From NCBI GenBank assembly GCA_037951105.1, contig JBAMJV010007653.1, positions 1 through 64,000 on the forward strand: DNA of 64,000 bases, read 5' to 3'. This document shows, piece by piece, positions 34,302 to 45,982 of this stretch. Below the pieces are notes generated by a model. It did not search any database, was not told the DNA's origin, and saw only the letters and a program-made list of their open reading frames with translations. Position 1 is the stretch's first letter. Each line of letters opens with the position of its first letter. Source of the DNA: Echinarachnius parma (lineage: Eukaryota; Echinodermata; Echinoidea; Clypeasteroida; Echinarachniidae). Both the position numbers and the translations under genes were made by a program.

Positions 34302-34999
34302 TACACCTATACACATGAAACAAACTGAATCAATCTTCAATACAACAAAAAATAACGAGAATCACTAGATATTCATAACTAACTAAAGCTCAACTTGATA
34401 TGGATAATACATTTCATTTTTAAACCCTCCTCATTACTGCTCTTTGACTGAAAATTGACGATTATATGGAATATTCTGTTTCATTACAGTGACGAAATAA
34501 CTGCTTACATTATCTACTTTATAAAAAGCAAATAGTTTAGCAATTTAAATAACCTATACGAAGTATAGGTTTTCTCGGTCAATTTCGTAAGCTTTTCATT
34601 CGTTTGATACAAATGTCATTCAAATTCGCGAAATACAGCTGTCGGCTTGTAAATTTCATTCAAAATTGCACCTTTTTCATTTGATTTACTTATTTGGTCA
34701 ATGAATTTAGCACTTGTTTCATTAAATTTAACAACCGCTTACAAATGCGCAGTTTGCATTCATTTTCGTCAACAATGGCAAATCAGACGTCCGGACCATT
34801 CAATTTCACTTTGGATCATTCTAAATTACAAAGTTTTCATTCATATTCGCCTATCTTTACAAACCTATGATATACATGGTATATTCTCATCTAAATTAAA
34901 CCAAATGAGTTAAGTAATATGTATTGTGTCCACGTGACATGAGTTATTTGGATGTGCGCGCAGTGAGAAAACAATGTATCAAACTCATTAATGATTGTG
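34302..34999. other. No gene seen
   Basis: AT-rich repeat-like DNA. The TCGGTCAATTTCGTAAG block (34576-34592) recurs in reverse at about 36208-36232, suggesting an inverted pair of diverged repeats around 35 kb. Confidence 0.4.
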
Positions 35000-35165
35000 T
35001 AGCGTGATTGTGCTTGTTACTGTATGTGCTCGTGATCGTGATTGTAATTTACTAATTGAGATGGTAATTGTGACTGTGATCACGATCGTGATTGTGATTG
35101 TGATTGTGATTCAGTGTGATGGTGATCCAGATTTTGATTGTGATTATGATTGTGATTGAACTTAT
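35000..35165. repeat. (GTGATT)n hexamer repeat, imperfect
   Basis: Successive GTGATT, GTGATC and GTAATT units with interruptions, including a CGATCACAGT-like palindromic part near 35075-35090. A simple sequence repeat. Confidence 0.8.
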
Positions 35166-35584
35166 ACGGATAGATTGTTCTTAACATGTTCAATATACAG
35201 ACTAAATATAATTTACACAAATATAAATGGCCTCAAAGAGATTATGAACATCGAATAAATTATCAAAACCAAAACAAACAAAACATGAAAATAAATCAAT
35301 GTATAGAGTATTGATACCCCCACCCCCACCATAATGTCCTATTATGGTACGCCGCTCCAATAAATACAACTGTAGTCTGTAAACACACACTTTGCATGCA
35401 CTTATATCATTGCAAATTCATAAGAAGACACTTGCTTAGTTCCATGCTAATTCTATATCGATGATGTGGCTAGGTTATATCTACTTAACACATGATCGTT
35501 CAGTTGCTAAATAGTGTTGATTTAGTGGGTATACACCCCTAGTGAGGACAAGTAAAATGTTTTTGGCTTACCAAACCGTACAAT

Positions 35585-35905
35585 TTGAAATGGATTTAGC
35601 ATGGAACTAAGGAATCTTCGATCTCAGTCTAAAAACTTACTGGTACAATCTCGGGTGAACACAAAAATGTTTGGAGACAGGGCTTTTCAGAAAACAGCAC
35701 CAGATTTATGGAACTTACTCCCACAATATTTGCGAGAAATTAATAATTTAGATTCATTTAAAACTCAGTTAAAAGCTCACTTATTCTTGTAACATTTTAG
35801 TTAGATATATGTATAATTGTTTGTCTTTTTAGTTTGTACACGTATAGAGACAGTTGTGTTATGCGTTCTAAGAATGGTTTATTATTATTATTATTATTAT
35901 TAAGC
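35585..35905 (+). pseudogene. 5'-truncated LINE 3' end (CR1/L2-like)
   Basis: The plus-strand ORF 35601-35792 encodes the last 63 residues of a LINE RT protein: MFGDRAFQKTAPDLWNLLP and FKTQLKAHLF, the same C-terminal signature as the minus LINE at 21776-22000. A 3' UTR of about 90 bp and an (ATT)n tail (35878-35903) follow. Such short 3' ends are the usual outcome of incomplete target-primed reverse transcription. Confidence 0.8.
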
Positions 35906-36363
35906 TTGCGGGGTTCTATGATCATACTGGGTGAGATTAACATGTTTAATTTGTCTGCAAAACGTGTGAAATTGTATGCAAAGAAACGAATTTGAATTCA
36001 CGGAAGACGTTATTACGTAATCGCGAATCGTCTCGCTTTAAATTGCAAATTTTACGAAAAAGAAACACGTTTTAATTCGAATGAAAAAAAAATGTTTTTG
36101 AATGATCGTTTTATGAATTCAAATGCTAAAAAACGAATTTGAACGAAAAAATAACAGCTGCGGTGACAGAATCGGCGAAATTGAATGAACATAAAATGAA
36201 TTTGCTCGGCTTACTTACGAAATTGACCGAGGGATCCTATATTAGTTATCACACTTAAATTGTTTAAAATACATACTTTCTATTTGCTTTGCATTTACCA
36301 AATTCAAGGATATCATTCTTATGAAATATTTCACTTGATAATTGTATCATCATGGTTAAATGT
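35906..36363. other. Non-coding, 3' side of the minus-strand gene
   Basis: AT-rich sequence between the LINE tail and the stop codon of the minus-strand exon. It may include the 3' UTR. No AATAAA on the minus strand was recognised close to the stop. Confidence 0.35.
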
Positions 36364-36536
36364 TCACATGCAGATGCAGTAGTCTTCGTCGTCATCATTC
36401 GTGTTATACTTGGAGTTTAACCATTTTCGAAGTTCACCTACTGTGGCTTCATCGAAGTTCATGATGTTGCTTGTTAATTCATAGGGGAAGACCCAAGCAT
36501 CCCAGAATGTCTCTTGTTGCAATACAAACCGCTGAT
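36364..36536 (-). CDS. Terminal coding exon of an unrecognised host gene
   Basis: Minus strand. The acceptor TTGATTAG precedes ATCAGCGG; the exon is open to a TGA at 36364 and encodes DQRFVLQQETFWDAWVFPYE, then ELTSNIMNFDEATVGELRKW and an acidic, cysteine-containing end (DDDEDYCICM). Its first two bases complete the codon left by the exon at 37406-37465 (G plus AT, giving D). It is rich in W, F and acidic residues and lies in a window otherwise full of dead transposons, so it looks like maintained protein. No family was recognised. Confidence 0.6.
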
Positions 36537-36742
36537 CTAATCAATGAAAGAAATGCAGTAAAATAATATGACAAGTTCACTTTAAGGGCCCACTATACAA
36601 TAAAACATGCTCTGCTTACAACTTTGCATTTTACAATTCGGCGTGAACAGGAAAATGGACGTTATCAATTTTAGCGAGGAAAGAGTTATCCGGGCGCCTT
36701 TGGTATTAACGGCTACTTTTACAAATTAAAACAGCACTTTAA

Positions 36743-37278
36743 ATGGGTAGTGCAGTTTTGGTAAGGCCGAAATTTAGTAACCAAAACCTGCACAGCAACA
36801 TTACAAAATAGTGGTTATAACTCTACCATGCTCAAAGGGTATACAAAATTACAAATGAGTAAGTAAAACAGTCTGTTATCATTCAAAAATAGCCATTTAA
36901 ACCTGCAAGGGCGCTTTCTATTAAGATAGGCTTTCGTTTCAACCATATTTCATGCCAAATTATACATGTGGTGTTTCGTTTAAATAATGATTAAGAGACC
37001 ATCAACAACTATTTAAAAAACGCTTCTGAACATTTTTGAAAAAGTGTAAGCATTTCTTAAATTACAAAAGATATTTCATCGAATCAATTTGAGGCCCAAA
37101 TTTATTACGATCGGATATATTTATTTATATTTCTGCCATTATTTAACCGATTTTGACCAAATAAAGTTTATGCTGCCATTACAAATGCATATTATTACCA
37201 AATCGACACTCTGTTTGTCATTATCTCACAGAACATTGTGTTGCGTAGCGCATTTTCTTTCAAAACTAGACAACCCCT
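36743..37278. mobile_element. piggyBac-like MITE family B copy in the last intron
   Basis: TTAA (36739-36742), then ATGGGTAGTGCAGTTTTGG at the left end; the right end ACTAGACAACCCCT is followed by TTAA (37279-37282). Internal CAAGGGCGCTTTCT, GATTTTGACC and TCATTATCTCACAG blocks match other family B copies. It lies wholly between the exons ending at 36536 and beginning at 37406. Confidence 0.75.
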
Positions 37279-37405
37279 TTAACTTAGCTGATGATATTCT
37301 TTTAAAATTAATTCATCATGGAAGTAAAATAATGTACATCCGTATAAACGTCAACCCAAAAACATGCCTCCGGCCACTCCTTTACGGAGGCATATCAGTA
37401 CATAC

Positions 37406-37465
37406 CCCATAGTTGATCTGATGACTTCTTATCAATCAGGACAGCGACATTTTTCTTTACCGCAT
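37406..37465 (-). CDS. Internal 60-bp coding exon of the same host gene
   Basis: Minus strand. The acceptor CTTATTTTACAG precedes ATGCGG, and the donor GTATGTAC follows CTATGGG. It encodes AVKKNVAVLIDKKSSDQLW. It begins with two bases (AT) that complete the codon begun by A at the end of the exon 49986-50366, and ends with one base (G) completed by AT of the next exon. Both phases match, which is unlikely by chance. Confidence 0.6.
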
Positions 37466-37499
37466 CTGTAAAATAAGACCCGAACACACAGTGAGTTTA

Positions 37500-37985
37500 A
37501 TCACAACACGTTGGTGCAACTAAATTGTAAATTATTTTACAAATCGCATGAACGACTTGAAATGTTGGTGTGCGAGTATGCTTATATGTAAGCATATGTG
37601 AGGACGTGTGGGGACTCGAACGGTGTAAGGTTTTTAATGTTGGTAGAACACTTCTCCGCCTTTTGGTTTCCGTCCTGTGCCGACACATGCGGACGAGATT
37701 CGTGGCACGCATCGTCAAGTCACATTTACTCCAAACTTCAGCACTTTTCACGAATTGTCCTGCAATGTTGACGTAATCGATCGTTCCGCTTCGTCGTTTT
37801 GGTCAGTGTTTTACGGAACTTGTTATAACTGGTTCACCGTTGATCGGTCACAGTTGCGCAGTCGAAAGGAGAGGAGAAGAAGAAAAAGAAAAAAAAAAAA
37901 GAATAATAAGATGAAGAAAAAAGAAACATAAAATAATAATAAAAATAAGGTGAAAAAGAAGAAGAAGAGGAATAAAATAAAGATA
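37500..37985. repeat. Repeat fragment and purine-rich microsatellite
   Basis: About 70 bp (37630-37700) are the reverse complement of about 39085-39145; both carry CCGCATGTGT and GGCACAG, and GGCGGAGAAGTGT or its variant. From 37865 to 37975 the plus strand is almost purely A and G (GAAGAAG/AATAAT units). An 84-codon minus ORF in this stretch has no recognisable domain. Confidence 0.5.
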
Positions 37986-37989
37986 AGCT

Positions 37990-38470
37990 GCACTCTGTTG
38001 AACCTTTGCACCTGTGAAAAGGTGCAAACCGCTTGACACATAGGTTACTTCTTTATAGGTGCATCATTCCAAGTTTAGGCGAAGGTGGAAAGATGCACAT
38101 TGCAAAGTTGTACATTTTCTAAGTATTCGGTGCAGCTATAGCAATTTGCCAGACGGTGTAGGGTTATCCCAGTGTGTATCCGGTGGCGCCTATATAGGTG
38201 CAAATGTATTCAATAAAATTAAGTTCTAATATTCTTTATCACTGAGACAAAAATTAATCGATACGTATAATTTGAAGTGAACAAAAATACATTTAGTCAA
38301 AAAATGTTGCACTTTATTCCTTTGCACCTTTTAATTACACGCTTAACAAAAGCCGTTGCGTTAAACTTTTACAGGTGAAATTTATTTGCAACAAAGGCAG
38401 CACATATTAAGGTGGAACTTTGCACATGTAGGTAAGGTGTAAAGTTCCCCTTTAGATTAAAAATGGGAAG
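37990..38470. repeat. Cluster of TTTGCACCT/AGGTGCAAA words
   Basis: A short perfect-type palindrome TTTGCACCTGTGAAAAGGTG runs into CAAA at 38003-38026. Related words recur at about 38057, 38197, 38322 and 38430 (GCACATGTAGGTAAGGTGTAAA). It may be the inverted ends of an old MITE. No gene is seen here or in the AT-rich DNA up to 39290. Confidence 0.45.
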
Positions 38471-39294
38471 TTAAACATAAATAGTTCATAGTGGCTTGTT
38501 AAGGTGTTATATTGTACCCCAAAATGCCCCAAATATCAAGACAGGCATGAGATCATCACAAATAAATTACATTAAAAGCCACTTTCGTTTACTTTAAAAA
38601 GATGCGTAGGATGTATAACAATTTGGTAAAGTTATTGAATAACAGATTAGTCTAAACGTTTGTAATAATTAATGGCATATATGTATACATATACATATTT
38701 CCGCAGAACCTGTTCTGCGAAAAAGTATACTCTGTCTTTAAAATATTATTTTTTCTAATTGAATACGTACGTTTTGATAACTTTAATACAAAGTAAGTAT
38801 TTTTTAAAGCGCTCTAAATGTCAGAACTGTTCTATAAGTTGAATATGTTTAATTTGAATTTGGCAAAACATAAATATGCTTCCGTTTCTTGATTATGTAT
38901 TGCAAGTGGGTAGACTATGCGTAGACTGTGCGCAAGTTATGCAGAAACTGTGCGGAAGTATGCGCAGCCAAATGCGCAATTTATGAGAAAACTAGTCATG
39001 AACTAGTAATGAACATGCGTGCCACAATGGGTCACCAAAGACCCCGACAAATTGTATCGTGAAATGGTTGTAGACCATTGTCGCGAATCATTCCGCATGT
39101 GTAGGCACAGTGCCGAAACCGAAATGCGGAGAAGTGTCACGCTAGCATAGTACGTATGACCCATATCCCGGGTAAACAAGGTGCAGTTTTACATGTTAAC
39201 CTACATGCGCTAAACCAAGTTTATTTTGTCGATAAACTAAGTTTTCGAGAGAAACTCTACTTTTTGGGTGATTAACTTGAATTATAAGACTACT

Positions 39295-40005
39295 ACACCC
39301 TGGATAACCACCCCCGGACAATTACCCCCCCCCCCCCGAACAACTATCCCCTAGGACAATAACCCCCGGACAACTACCACCCGGACAATTACCCCCCCCC
39401 CCCCCCCCCCCCCCGCAGGACAGTAACCTCCAAGACAATTACCCCCAAGATAATTATTCCCCAAGACAACTTCCCCCAAAGACAACTACCCTCGGATTGT
39501 TACCCCCCAGACGATTACCCCACAGACAATTATCTCCCAGACAATTACCCCCGGTGTCACGCTAAATCCGCACGCACTGCGAAATCCGTACGCAGTCGCA
39601 AATACGCATGCGCACCTCTGGGGAAATTGCCTGCAAAATTCGTTCCCATTCGTGCCATTTGTAATAAATCATGCAAAATCCCTCCTTGAGGCTCCTTGCA
39701 GCACAAAGTGCTGTCAAAACCCGACGGTGGATTAAGAAAATCCATTCACGCCTTTTAAAAATTTGATAAAACATGTGTCAATTTGTTATTTGAATAAAAT
39801 TGCGGCGTAATAATGGACACGATTTTTGCAAGACACGCACCATAATATTGGCATAACTGTCTAAACGCATGCGAATTTGCGTCTGGGTACGGATTTCGCA
39901 GGTCACGGATATAGCACCACACCGGACAACTACCTCCCCCCGAATATTACTCCCAAAGACAACTACTACCCCCAAGACAATTACCCCCCCCCCCCCCCCC
40001 CAAGA
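39295..40005. repeat. Degenerate tandem array of GACAATTACCCCC units, split by a MITE
   Basis: Units of about 16-20 bp (GACAATTACCCCCC, GACAACTACCCTC and similar) fill 39300-39550 and resume at 39915-40000. C tracts lie at 39326, 39392-39414 and 39986-40001. A reverse-strand relative occurs at 18827-18905. The two halves flank the element at 39553-39915. Confidence 0.75.
39553..39915. mobile_element. MITE with GGTGTCACGCTAAATCCG-type inverted ends
   Basis: About 360 bp. The left arm contains CTGCGAAATCCGTACGCAGT and CGCAAATACGCATGCG. The right arm (39865-39912), reversed, gives CTGCGAAATCCGTACCCAGA and CGCAAATTCGCATGCG. The arms are about 60 bp. It inserted into the C-rich tandem array, which continues on both sides. 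Confidence 0.75.
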
Positions 40006-40727
40006 TTTAGCTCTTCGGTCAAGAGATGTTTGAGTTTTGTTATAGGAGGGCACTTCACAAAATATTTTTTTGTAAGATAATGAAAAACTGACTGTAAAAT
40101 TTGAAAGAATATACAATTTTAATGCAAAAATGTGACCTTACACCACAAAACGACCGTTATGTCGCTGTGGTAGTTTCTCTTTTATTAGCTAAAATAGTCA
40201 AATCTTGTTCAAAATATGAGATTTAGGATTTTGGTATTTCCTGAATAAGCATATTTTAATCTAGCTTCTGTAACATTTTGAGCGTCGGAATTCATGTTTA
40301 AATGTTATTTTTTAATCTAATAAATGTGATCTTATTACAGCGCTTTAATGGAAACTGATCTTTTAAATGGCCCGTTTCTCCCTTATTTTAAAAATGCTTC
40401 AGCCATATTCCAAATCTTTTGTGTTCATTTTGAGAGGGTTTGCTTAGTCCAAATATGACGAATGATATACCATTTTAAAGGTAATGACTTCTATTTTAAT
40501 GTTTCTTGAAAAGTAGCACAATCAGTTTTCCCGACTTATTGGTCGTTTTGTGGTGTAAGGTCACAAATAAACTTTATCTGATCAAAATCGGTTTAGAAAT
40601 GGCTGAACTATCCATAAAATATTTGTATTCAAAATAATGTTCACCAGGGAAGATTTTATTTTTTTAGACAAATTGTTAAAATGATCATAGAATACTTCTA
40701 AAAAATCAAATTTGTTTTTTAAGGGAT

Positions 40728-41342
40728 CTACTAACTTTGTTGACATGTACAAAACGTGATGATGTAAATTGTTGTTATTTGATATATCCACATGGTATTG
40801 TGTGAACATTTCAAATCAAATGGACGTTATATGGCCGAGAGATTAGCAAAAATGGAAAGTGTTGTGCACAAACTCATTGCACTTACGTTGTACACGGTTT
40901 TTTAGCACTTTTTTAACACTTCATTAACGAAAGGGATATTAAAAAAAAACGAAACCTGTCCCATGATATTGCTGCTAATACGGATACAACAAGATATGAA
41001 GGAACCGCTAGAATTCCAATTGTATTTTGAGGATTTGGACAATGTTACGAAGTCCCTTCAAAAGTTGTTGGTGAAATCTGTATTGAATCATAATTTTCGC
41101 AAAACATCAAATGCACAATTGTGTATGAAAATGCCTAAATCCAATTATTTTTTTTAGAAATCGTCCTCTTCAGTTGTAACGATTTTTAAAAATGATAATA
41201 GGGGTTTTACTTCATGATACTTAATGGTAACAGTCGTTTGTAATTGTGTATATATTTTCGAGCATGGTGGAGTTATATTTATTAGTTTGTACCGTAATGG
41301 TGCAGGTTTTGGCTACTAATTGACGATACTAAACTATTCCTT
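40728..41342. repeat. Dispersed repeat copies of the TTAA-AGGG type
   Basis: 40728-40905 matches 29645-29840. 41180-41342 is reverse-orientation family B sequence (GAGCATGGTGGAGTTATA, then GTTTGTACCGTAATGG) ending near AAACTATTCCTTCAA. A 64-codon ORF between them is not recognised. Confidence 0.5.
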
Positions 41343-41770
41343 CAAGTGATTTACCACTTTAAGCATTCAATAAAAAAAAAACATGCTATTTGCATTAAAT
41401 GTTGGCAACCGATTTGTTGGAGGGCGGTATTACGAAATCACGAATGTTATGAACAAAATTTGCAGTTGAAAATCGTTTGTAGCATTCGAATTCATATATT
41501 GATCATTCGACAAAATTTTCTTTGCATGCATTCGATTTAAAACGTGTTTCTATTTCGTAAAATTGTCATGCGCCTTTTGAAAAGTGTCAATTTTACCCTC
41601 GACGGACCATTTTAATTTCCACACAGAAGTAAGTTAATAAATTAAAAACAATCCTGCCAAGTTATGTTGATCAAAACTTCTTGGTTAACTAAATATTTTA
41701 ATTGGGGGAGAGGGGGAACTTACGATGTTATTATTTTTGGAGGCTTATTTCAACAATACTGATCAATTAA

Positions 41771-42292
41771 AGGGATATTTGAATTTTGGTTGAGAGGGCG
41801 CTACATATAATATTTGTTTGTGTGAGATAATGAAAAACTGAGTGTAAAATTTGAAAGAACATAATATTTCAATGACAGAATAAACTTTATTTGATCAAAA
41901 TCGGTTCAGAAACGGCTAAAATATCCAAAAACATAACCATTTCTAATAAATGTGGGGCCCCACATTTATTAGATAATTTTGAACAAACCGTTACAAAAAT
42001 GTTTAAATGCTTCCTCTTTTCAATCATTTTCAAAAATTGTTACGAATCATCATATGCACAATATATTATTTTAAATGGTTAAAACCATGGGTTAATAGAG
42101 AGCGACCTCTTGAGTTTGACCAGCTCTTTTTTGAATGATAACAGGCTTTTTACTTAGGCGTTTGTAATTTTATATTCATTACGAGCATGGTGGAGTTATA
42201 ACTATTAGTTTGTAATGTAATGTGCATGTTTTGGTTCCTAAAATTCAGTTTGACCAAAACTGTACTCTCTTTACCAGAACTCAACTATCCCT
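41771..42292. mobile_element. piggyBac-like MITE family B copy, reverse orientation
   Basis: TTAA (41767-41770), then AGGGATATTTGAATTTTGG; the other end is GAACTCAACTATCCCT followed by TTAA (42293-42296). A clean TTAA duplication and a complete copy of about 520 bp; it is the best reference copy for the family in this window. Confidence 0.85.
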
Positions 42293-42837
42293 TTAAACCC
42301 AGCACAAAAATTATGTCCCCCTAATAGAAATTACGAAACGTTTTACCGAAAGGTGTTGAGCAAAACAATTTTGCAGAATCGTTCCTACACTTATTAATAA
42401 CTTCCTTTTGAAAATAAAATTGGCCCGTCGAGCCATGCATGAAATAGCACACATTAAAGGCAAAATGTTCCCTTTTCAAAAGTCAGCTCACTCATGCATG
42501 ACTCGACGGATCAATCTCATCGTCATACATATGATAGTCAATAGGTGTAGGAACAATCCTGGCAAGTTATTCTGCTCAGTAACCTTTTGTTAAAAAGTTA
42601 CGCTATTTTGAATTAACATTATACAATATTATTTGTACATCTGTCCTTAGAATTAAAAATCATAATTTTTGTTTTTGATTGATTCACTCGCAACTTATTC
42701 GCATAAAACACTTTAAAATCTTATCCAATTATTTATTTACTACATCAATCCATCAATGTCAGAATGTGAAATAAATACATTAGTGTAATCGGCTTACTGT
42801 GTAAAATGTAAGAAGACTAAAAAATGTCGTACAAATG

Positions 42838-43056
42838 GAGAGCTCCCAACCAAAAGGCGCTAAATCCACTTTTCACCGAAATGCATGTTTTATACGATTT
42901 GAATAGAACTCTCTCATGTGAATCTAAATCACTACATTTTTCATCAAAATTATTTCAGGAAATGTGAAAAATATTGATATGAATTTTACCCTTTCAACCA
43001 AAAGGCGCTAAATCCATTTCAGATTTCTGCCAAAAGGCGTTAAATCCACACTTAAC
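42838..43056. repeat. Cluster of CCAAAAGGCGCTAAATCCA words upstream of the transposon-like gene
   Basis: GAGAGCTCCCAACCAAAAGG starts the segment. The 19-bp word, or its GCGTTAAATCCA variant, is at 42855, 43002 and 43029, the last two spaced by TTTCAGATTTCTG. Two further copies with the same spacing lie at 47669 and 47698, beyond the 3' side of the gene. They are direct, not inverted, on the two sides. Confidence 0.65.
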
Positions 43057-44965
43057 TACTTAATCTATTCTTAACTCTGATTGGCCTAATCCTGCCAGCT
43101 TGTGGAAATTTGACCAATCAGAAAGCAGGACACAAAGAGCAGCGCGCCCTATCTAGCTAGGTTTGTTGTTCACCATATTCGTTTGTACTCGTCTCAAAAT
43201 TATTGAAATACCTCATTTTCAGGTGGTTTCATGATGGAGGAAGGACTTCAGCTGGCTGACATAACGAATAAACACAGGAAAAGACATAGCAATGAGTCAG
43301 AATGGAGGAAATCCAAAGCAAAACAGCGAAGAAACTGGTGACGGTGAGTAGGTATTTGTCAGTCCCATGTGTGCAATTTGGTGTTGGGATTGTGATGTGT
43401 AATGGATACTGTGTTGACTGTGTCTGTTGTCTGTTGACTTGATAATATTGATAAGAGATAAATGTTAGGGTCATAGGGTCAATGAAATTAGAAGAAATAA
43501 TCATTCAAATCATAAATGGAGTTATTTTGACACTTTTTTTTGGTGTGGTCAGTGAGTGTGAGTGTGATTATGAATCTATAACTAGTAATATGTGAAGTGA
43601 AAGTGCGGCGAAGTAAGTAAACATGACTTGGACTTGAGTCATGATTTTCTTAATTCTAAATAATACTGCCTAGCCATATTGTTCTTTGGCTCACCTTATG
43701 AGCTGTAGCTAGCTAATAATACAGCTTAAATTTGGCATGGTTTTGAAATAATGTTTTGAAAAATTAGTTAAGAAAAAGAAATAATAATGATAATACTAGA
43801 GAGGAAAAGGTTATCCATCGCCGTAGGTAGACGTTGAATAGAGATGATCGGCTGTCTCACGATGACGTGGCGAATGTAGTAGCGACGTTTAGACTGTACT
43901 GCTAGTCTTCGTCGGATATTGGAAGACGCGGTGCTGCGGGGTCTCGTTAAGTACCTACATGTACACCCGGACCGCGTGCACGCCGAGGAGTCAAAATCCT
44001 CTTTCCAATTTTAATCAAAGTTAATTCACTCTGACTAGGATATTGTTTTTGCTGTATTTTTTCCGAATTTATTTTTTAACTTTTTGTATTAAATTTCAGG
44101 TAAACGGCCAGCCATTGTATGCCATCATCCAGCAAACAGCTTCTGCAAAGCAGCACTCCTGGAGGAGGGGGACCTTGATGACATCTTCAACACTTCTACA
44201 AGGACTCCAATAAAGAGCGGCAAGATGCATTCATCGCAGCGCACATCATTCTGAGCCCAGTCATGCGTCACCGAGGATTTGCCCAGCCCAGAAGAGAGCG
44301 TAACTACAATTCCACATTCTATGTAAGTATTGAAATAGAAATTCATTAGTGAAAAATGTATAGATTTTCCTTTCAAAATTCTCCATCATTGCATGTTTGA
44401 TACTTAGGCCTACCACTTCCGCTGAAATGAAATTCCCATGTTGCCAGCTAGAAAAGTTGTGTTTTGTCTGAATTCATTGTTAATTATTGAAGAAAATGAA
44501 CATTGAAATTAAAGCTCGTTCTTTTTAATAGAAAGTCAGCACTGAATTTAATTTTCTTCCGTTATGAAGAAGAAAGCAAAAGTAAAACAATAATGGAAGA
44601 AACAAAAATGATTGCATTTTAATTGCGTCTCCAAGTATGATTCTAAGTTTTACAATTTTGTACTGTTTGCATTGCAATTTTCTTTGTCATGATCTTTATT
44701 TCTGTATTTTGGGGCATTATCATTGTTGTCATCATAATTGCAGTAATGTTATTTTCTTTCTTTTTTCATTACTTTATTTTGCAGATAACAACACAGAGTG
44801 GGGGACGAGTTGAAGTGTGTTCTGCCACATTTCACAGCATCTTTGGACTGGGAAGAAAGAGAATCGGCAACATCACGAAGTTCACCTGGGCAAACAACAG
44901 CAACCCACGACCAGAAAAGAGAGGTGGACCCTGAGTGAACACCAGGACCGAGGAAGTGAAGTAGA

Positions 44966-45582
44966 AGATTAGGCTGCTTTCGTATTGCTTACGTCCACTA
45001 CCTGAACGCGTCGAGAGTGAGCCAAACTGCACTGGGTTGACTAGGCACGTTGACTGTCATTTGTTACCTTTTCGTTTTCACACGTTGACGCTCGTTCAGT
45101 CATGCTGCGATCGCACGAACACAGGCACGCATATGAAGCATTTATTGTCCGACCCTGGCCCATTGACATCGTCACGGCATGCCGTACTGATAGAAGATGT
45201 CGTACAATAAAATGTAGACGTTTGTATTCATTTAATTCAATTCATAGCATACAAACAGGCCAAATACGTGTTTATGCCATTGGCTTGGCATCGTATGCAA
45301 TCGCAATGCAATAATTAATAGAAACAAATTGATAAAGTAACACGAGACTTGATTTTAGTCCATTTTAGTATTATATTTCCGCGTTATCGTGCATCTCGAG
45401 AAGAGCATGACGTCATAAACAAGACACGGTGACCGTCGTTTGGGTAGCCGCTGAAAACAGGGGTAAACGCGTGCTCAAATCCGACGGTGAGCGTGTGGCC
45501 GATATTGACGCATGTGCAGTGCATGAAAATGACGTCAGAACGGCGAGTCGAGTGCTCGGCGACTCGGAACGAAAGCTCGCTA
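44966..45582. mobile_element. Possible MITE with GCTTTCGT ends between exon blocks C and D
   Basis: Left end GGCTGCTTTCGTATTGC and right end, reversed, AGCGAGCTTTCGTTCCG are similar inverted ends. ATTA flanks both. The interior is GC-richer and has many CG dinucleotides. The coding sense of exon C runs into it at KIR. It is imperfect, hence moderate confidence. Confidence 0.4.
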
Positions 45583-45586
45583 TTAA

Positions 45587-45982
45587 AGGGGGTTTCACAC
45601 CGGGCCCTGCGTAGTGTTAGGTACCGACTACGCCGAGTGTACGCTGCCCTACGCTGTCCTACGTAACTATACGCTGAGGTACGCACAAAGAGGTACGCGA
45701 GATGGACGCAAAAAATTAAACATGTTTAATTTGTTTCGTGTACTGTCTGCATAGACACTGGACGCAGAAAGTACGCAGGTCTATACGCAACACTACGCTA
45801 CTGTACGTCATGCCAACGCAATAGTACGCTTCCGGGCCTACGCCAGTCCGACAACGTCTACTCGCGGCTCCTACGAGCGTTTATTGCCGAAGCAACGCTT
45901 TTGTTCATGAATACGCAGCCTATTTCGGCGTACTCGGTACGCCACACGACGCACTCTACGCAGGTCCGGTGTGAAAGGGGCT
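45587..45982. mobile_element. MITE with GTTTCACACCGG inverted ends
   Basis: About 395 bp. The left end GGGGGTTTCACACCGGGCCC (then TGCGTAG) mirrors the right end CTACGCAGGTCCGGTGTGAA (then AGGGGC). The centre is the palindrome ATTAAACATGTTTAAT (45716-45731), so the whole element folds back. TACGC/GCGTA words fill both halves. It stops within 5 bp of exon block D. Confidence 0.75.

Noticed and set aside
45384..45686. Opposed ORFs in a CpG-rich block
   Set aside because: They lie in a region bounded by MITE-type inverted ends; no domain.
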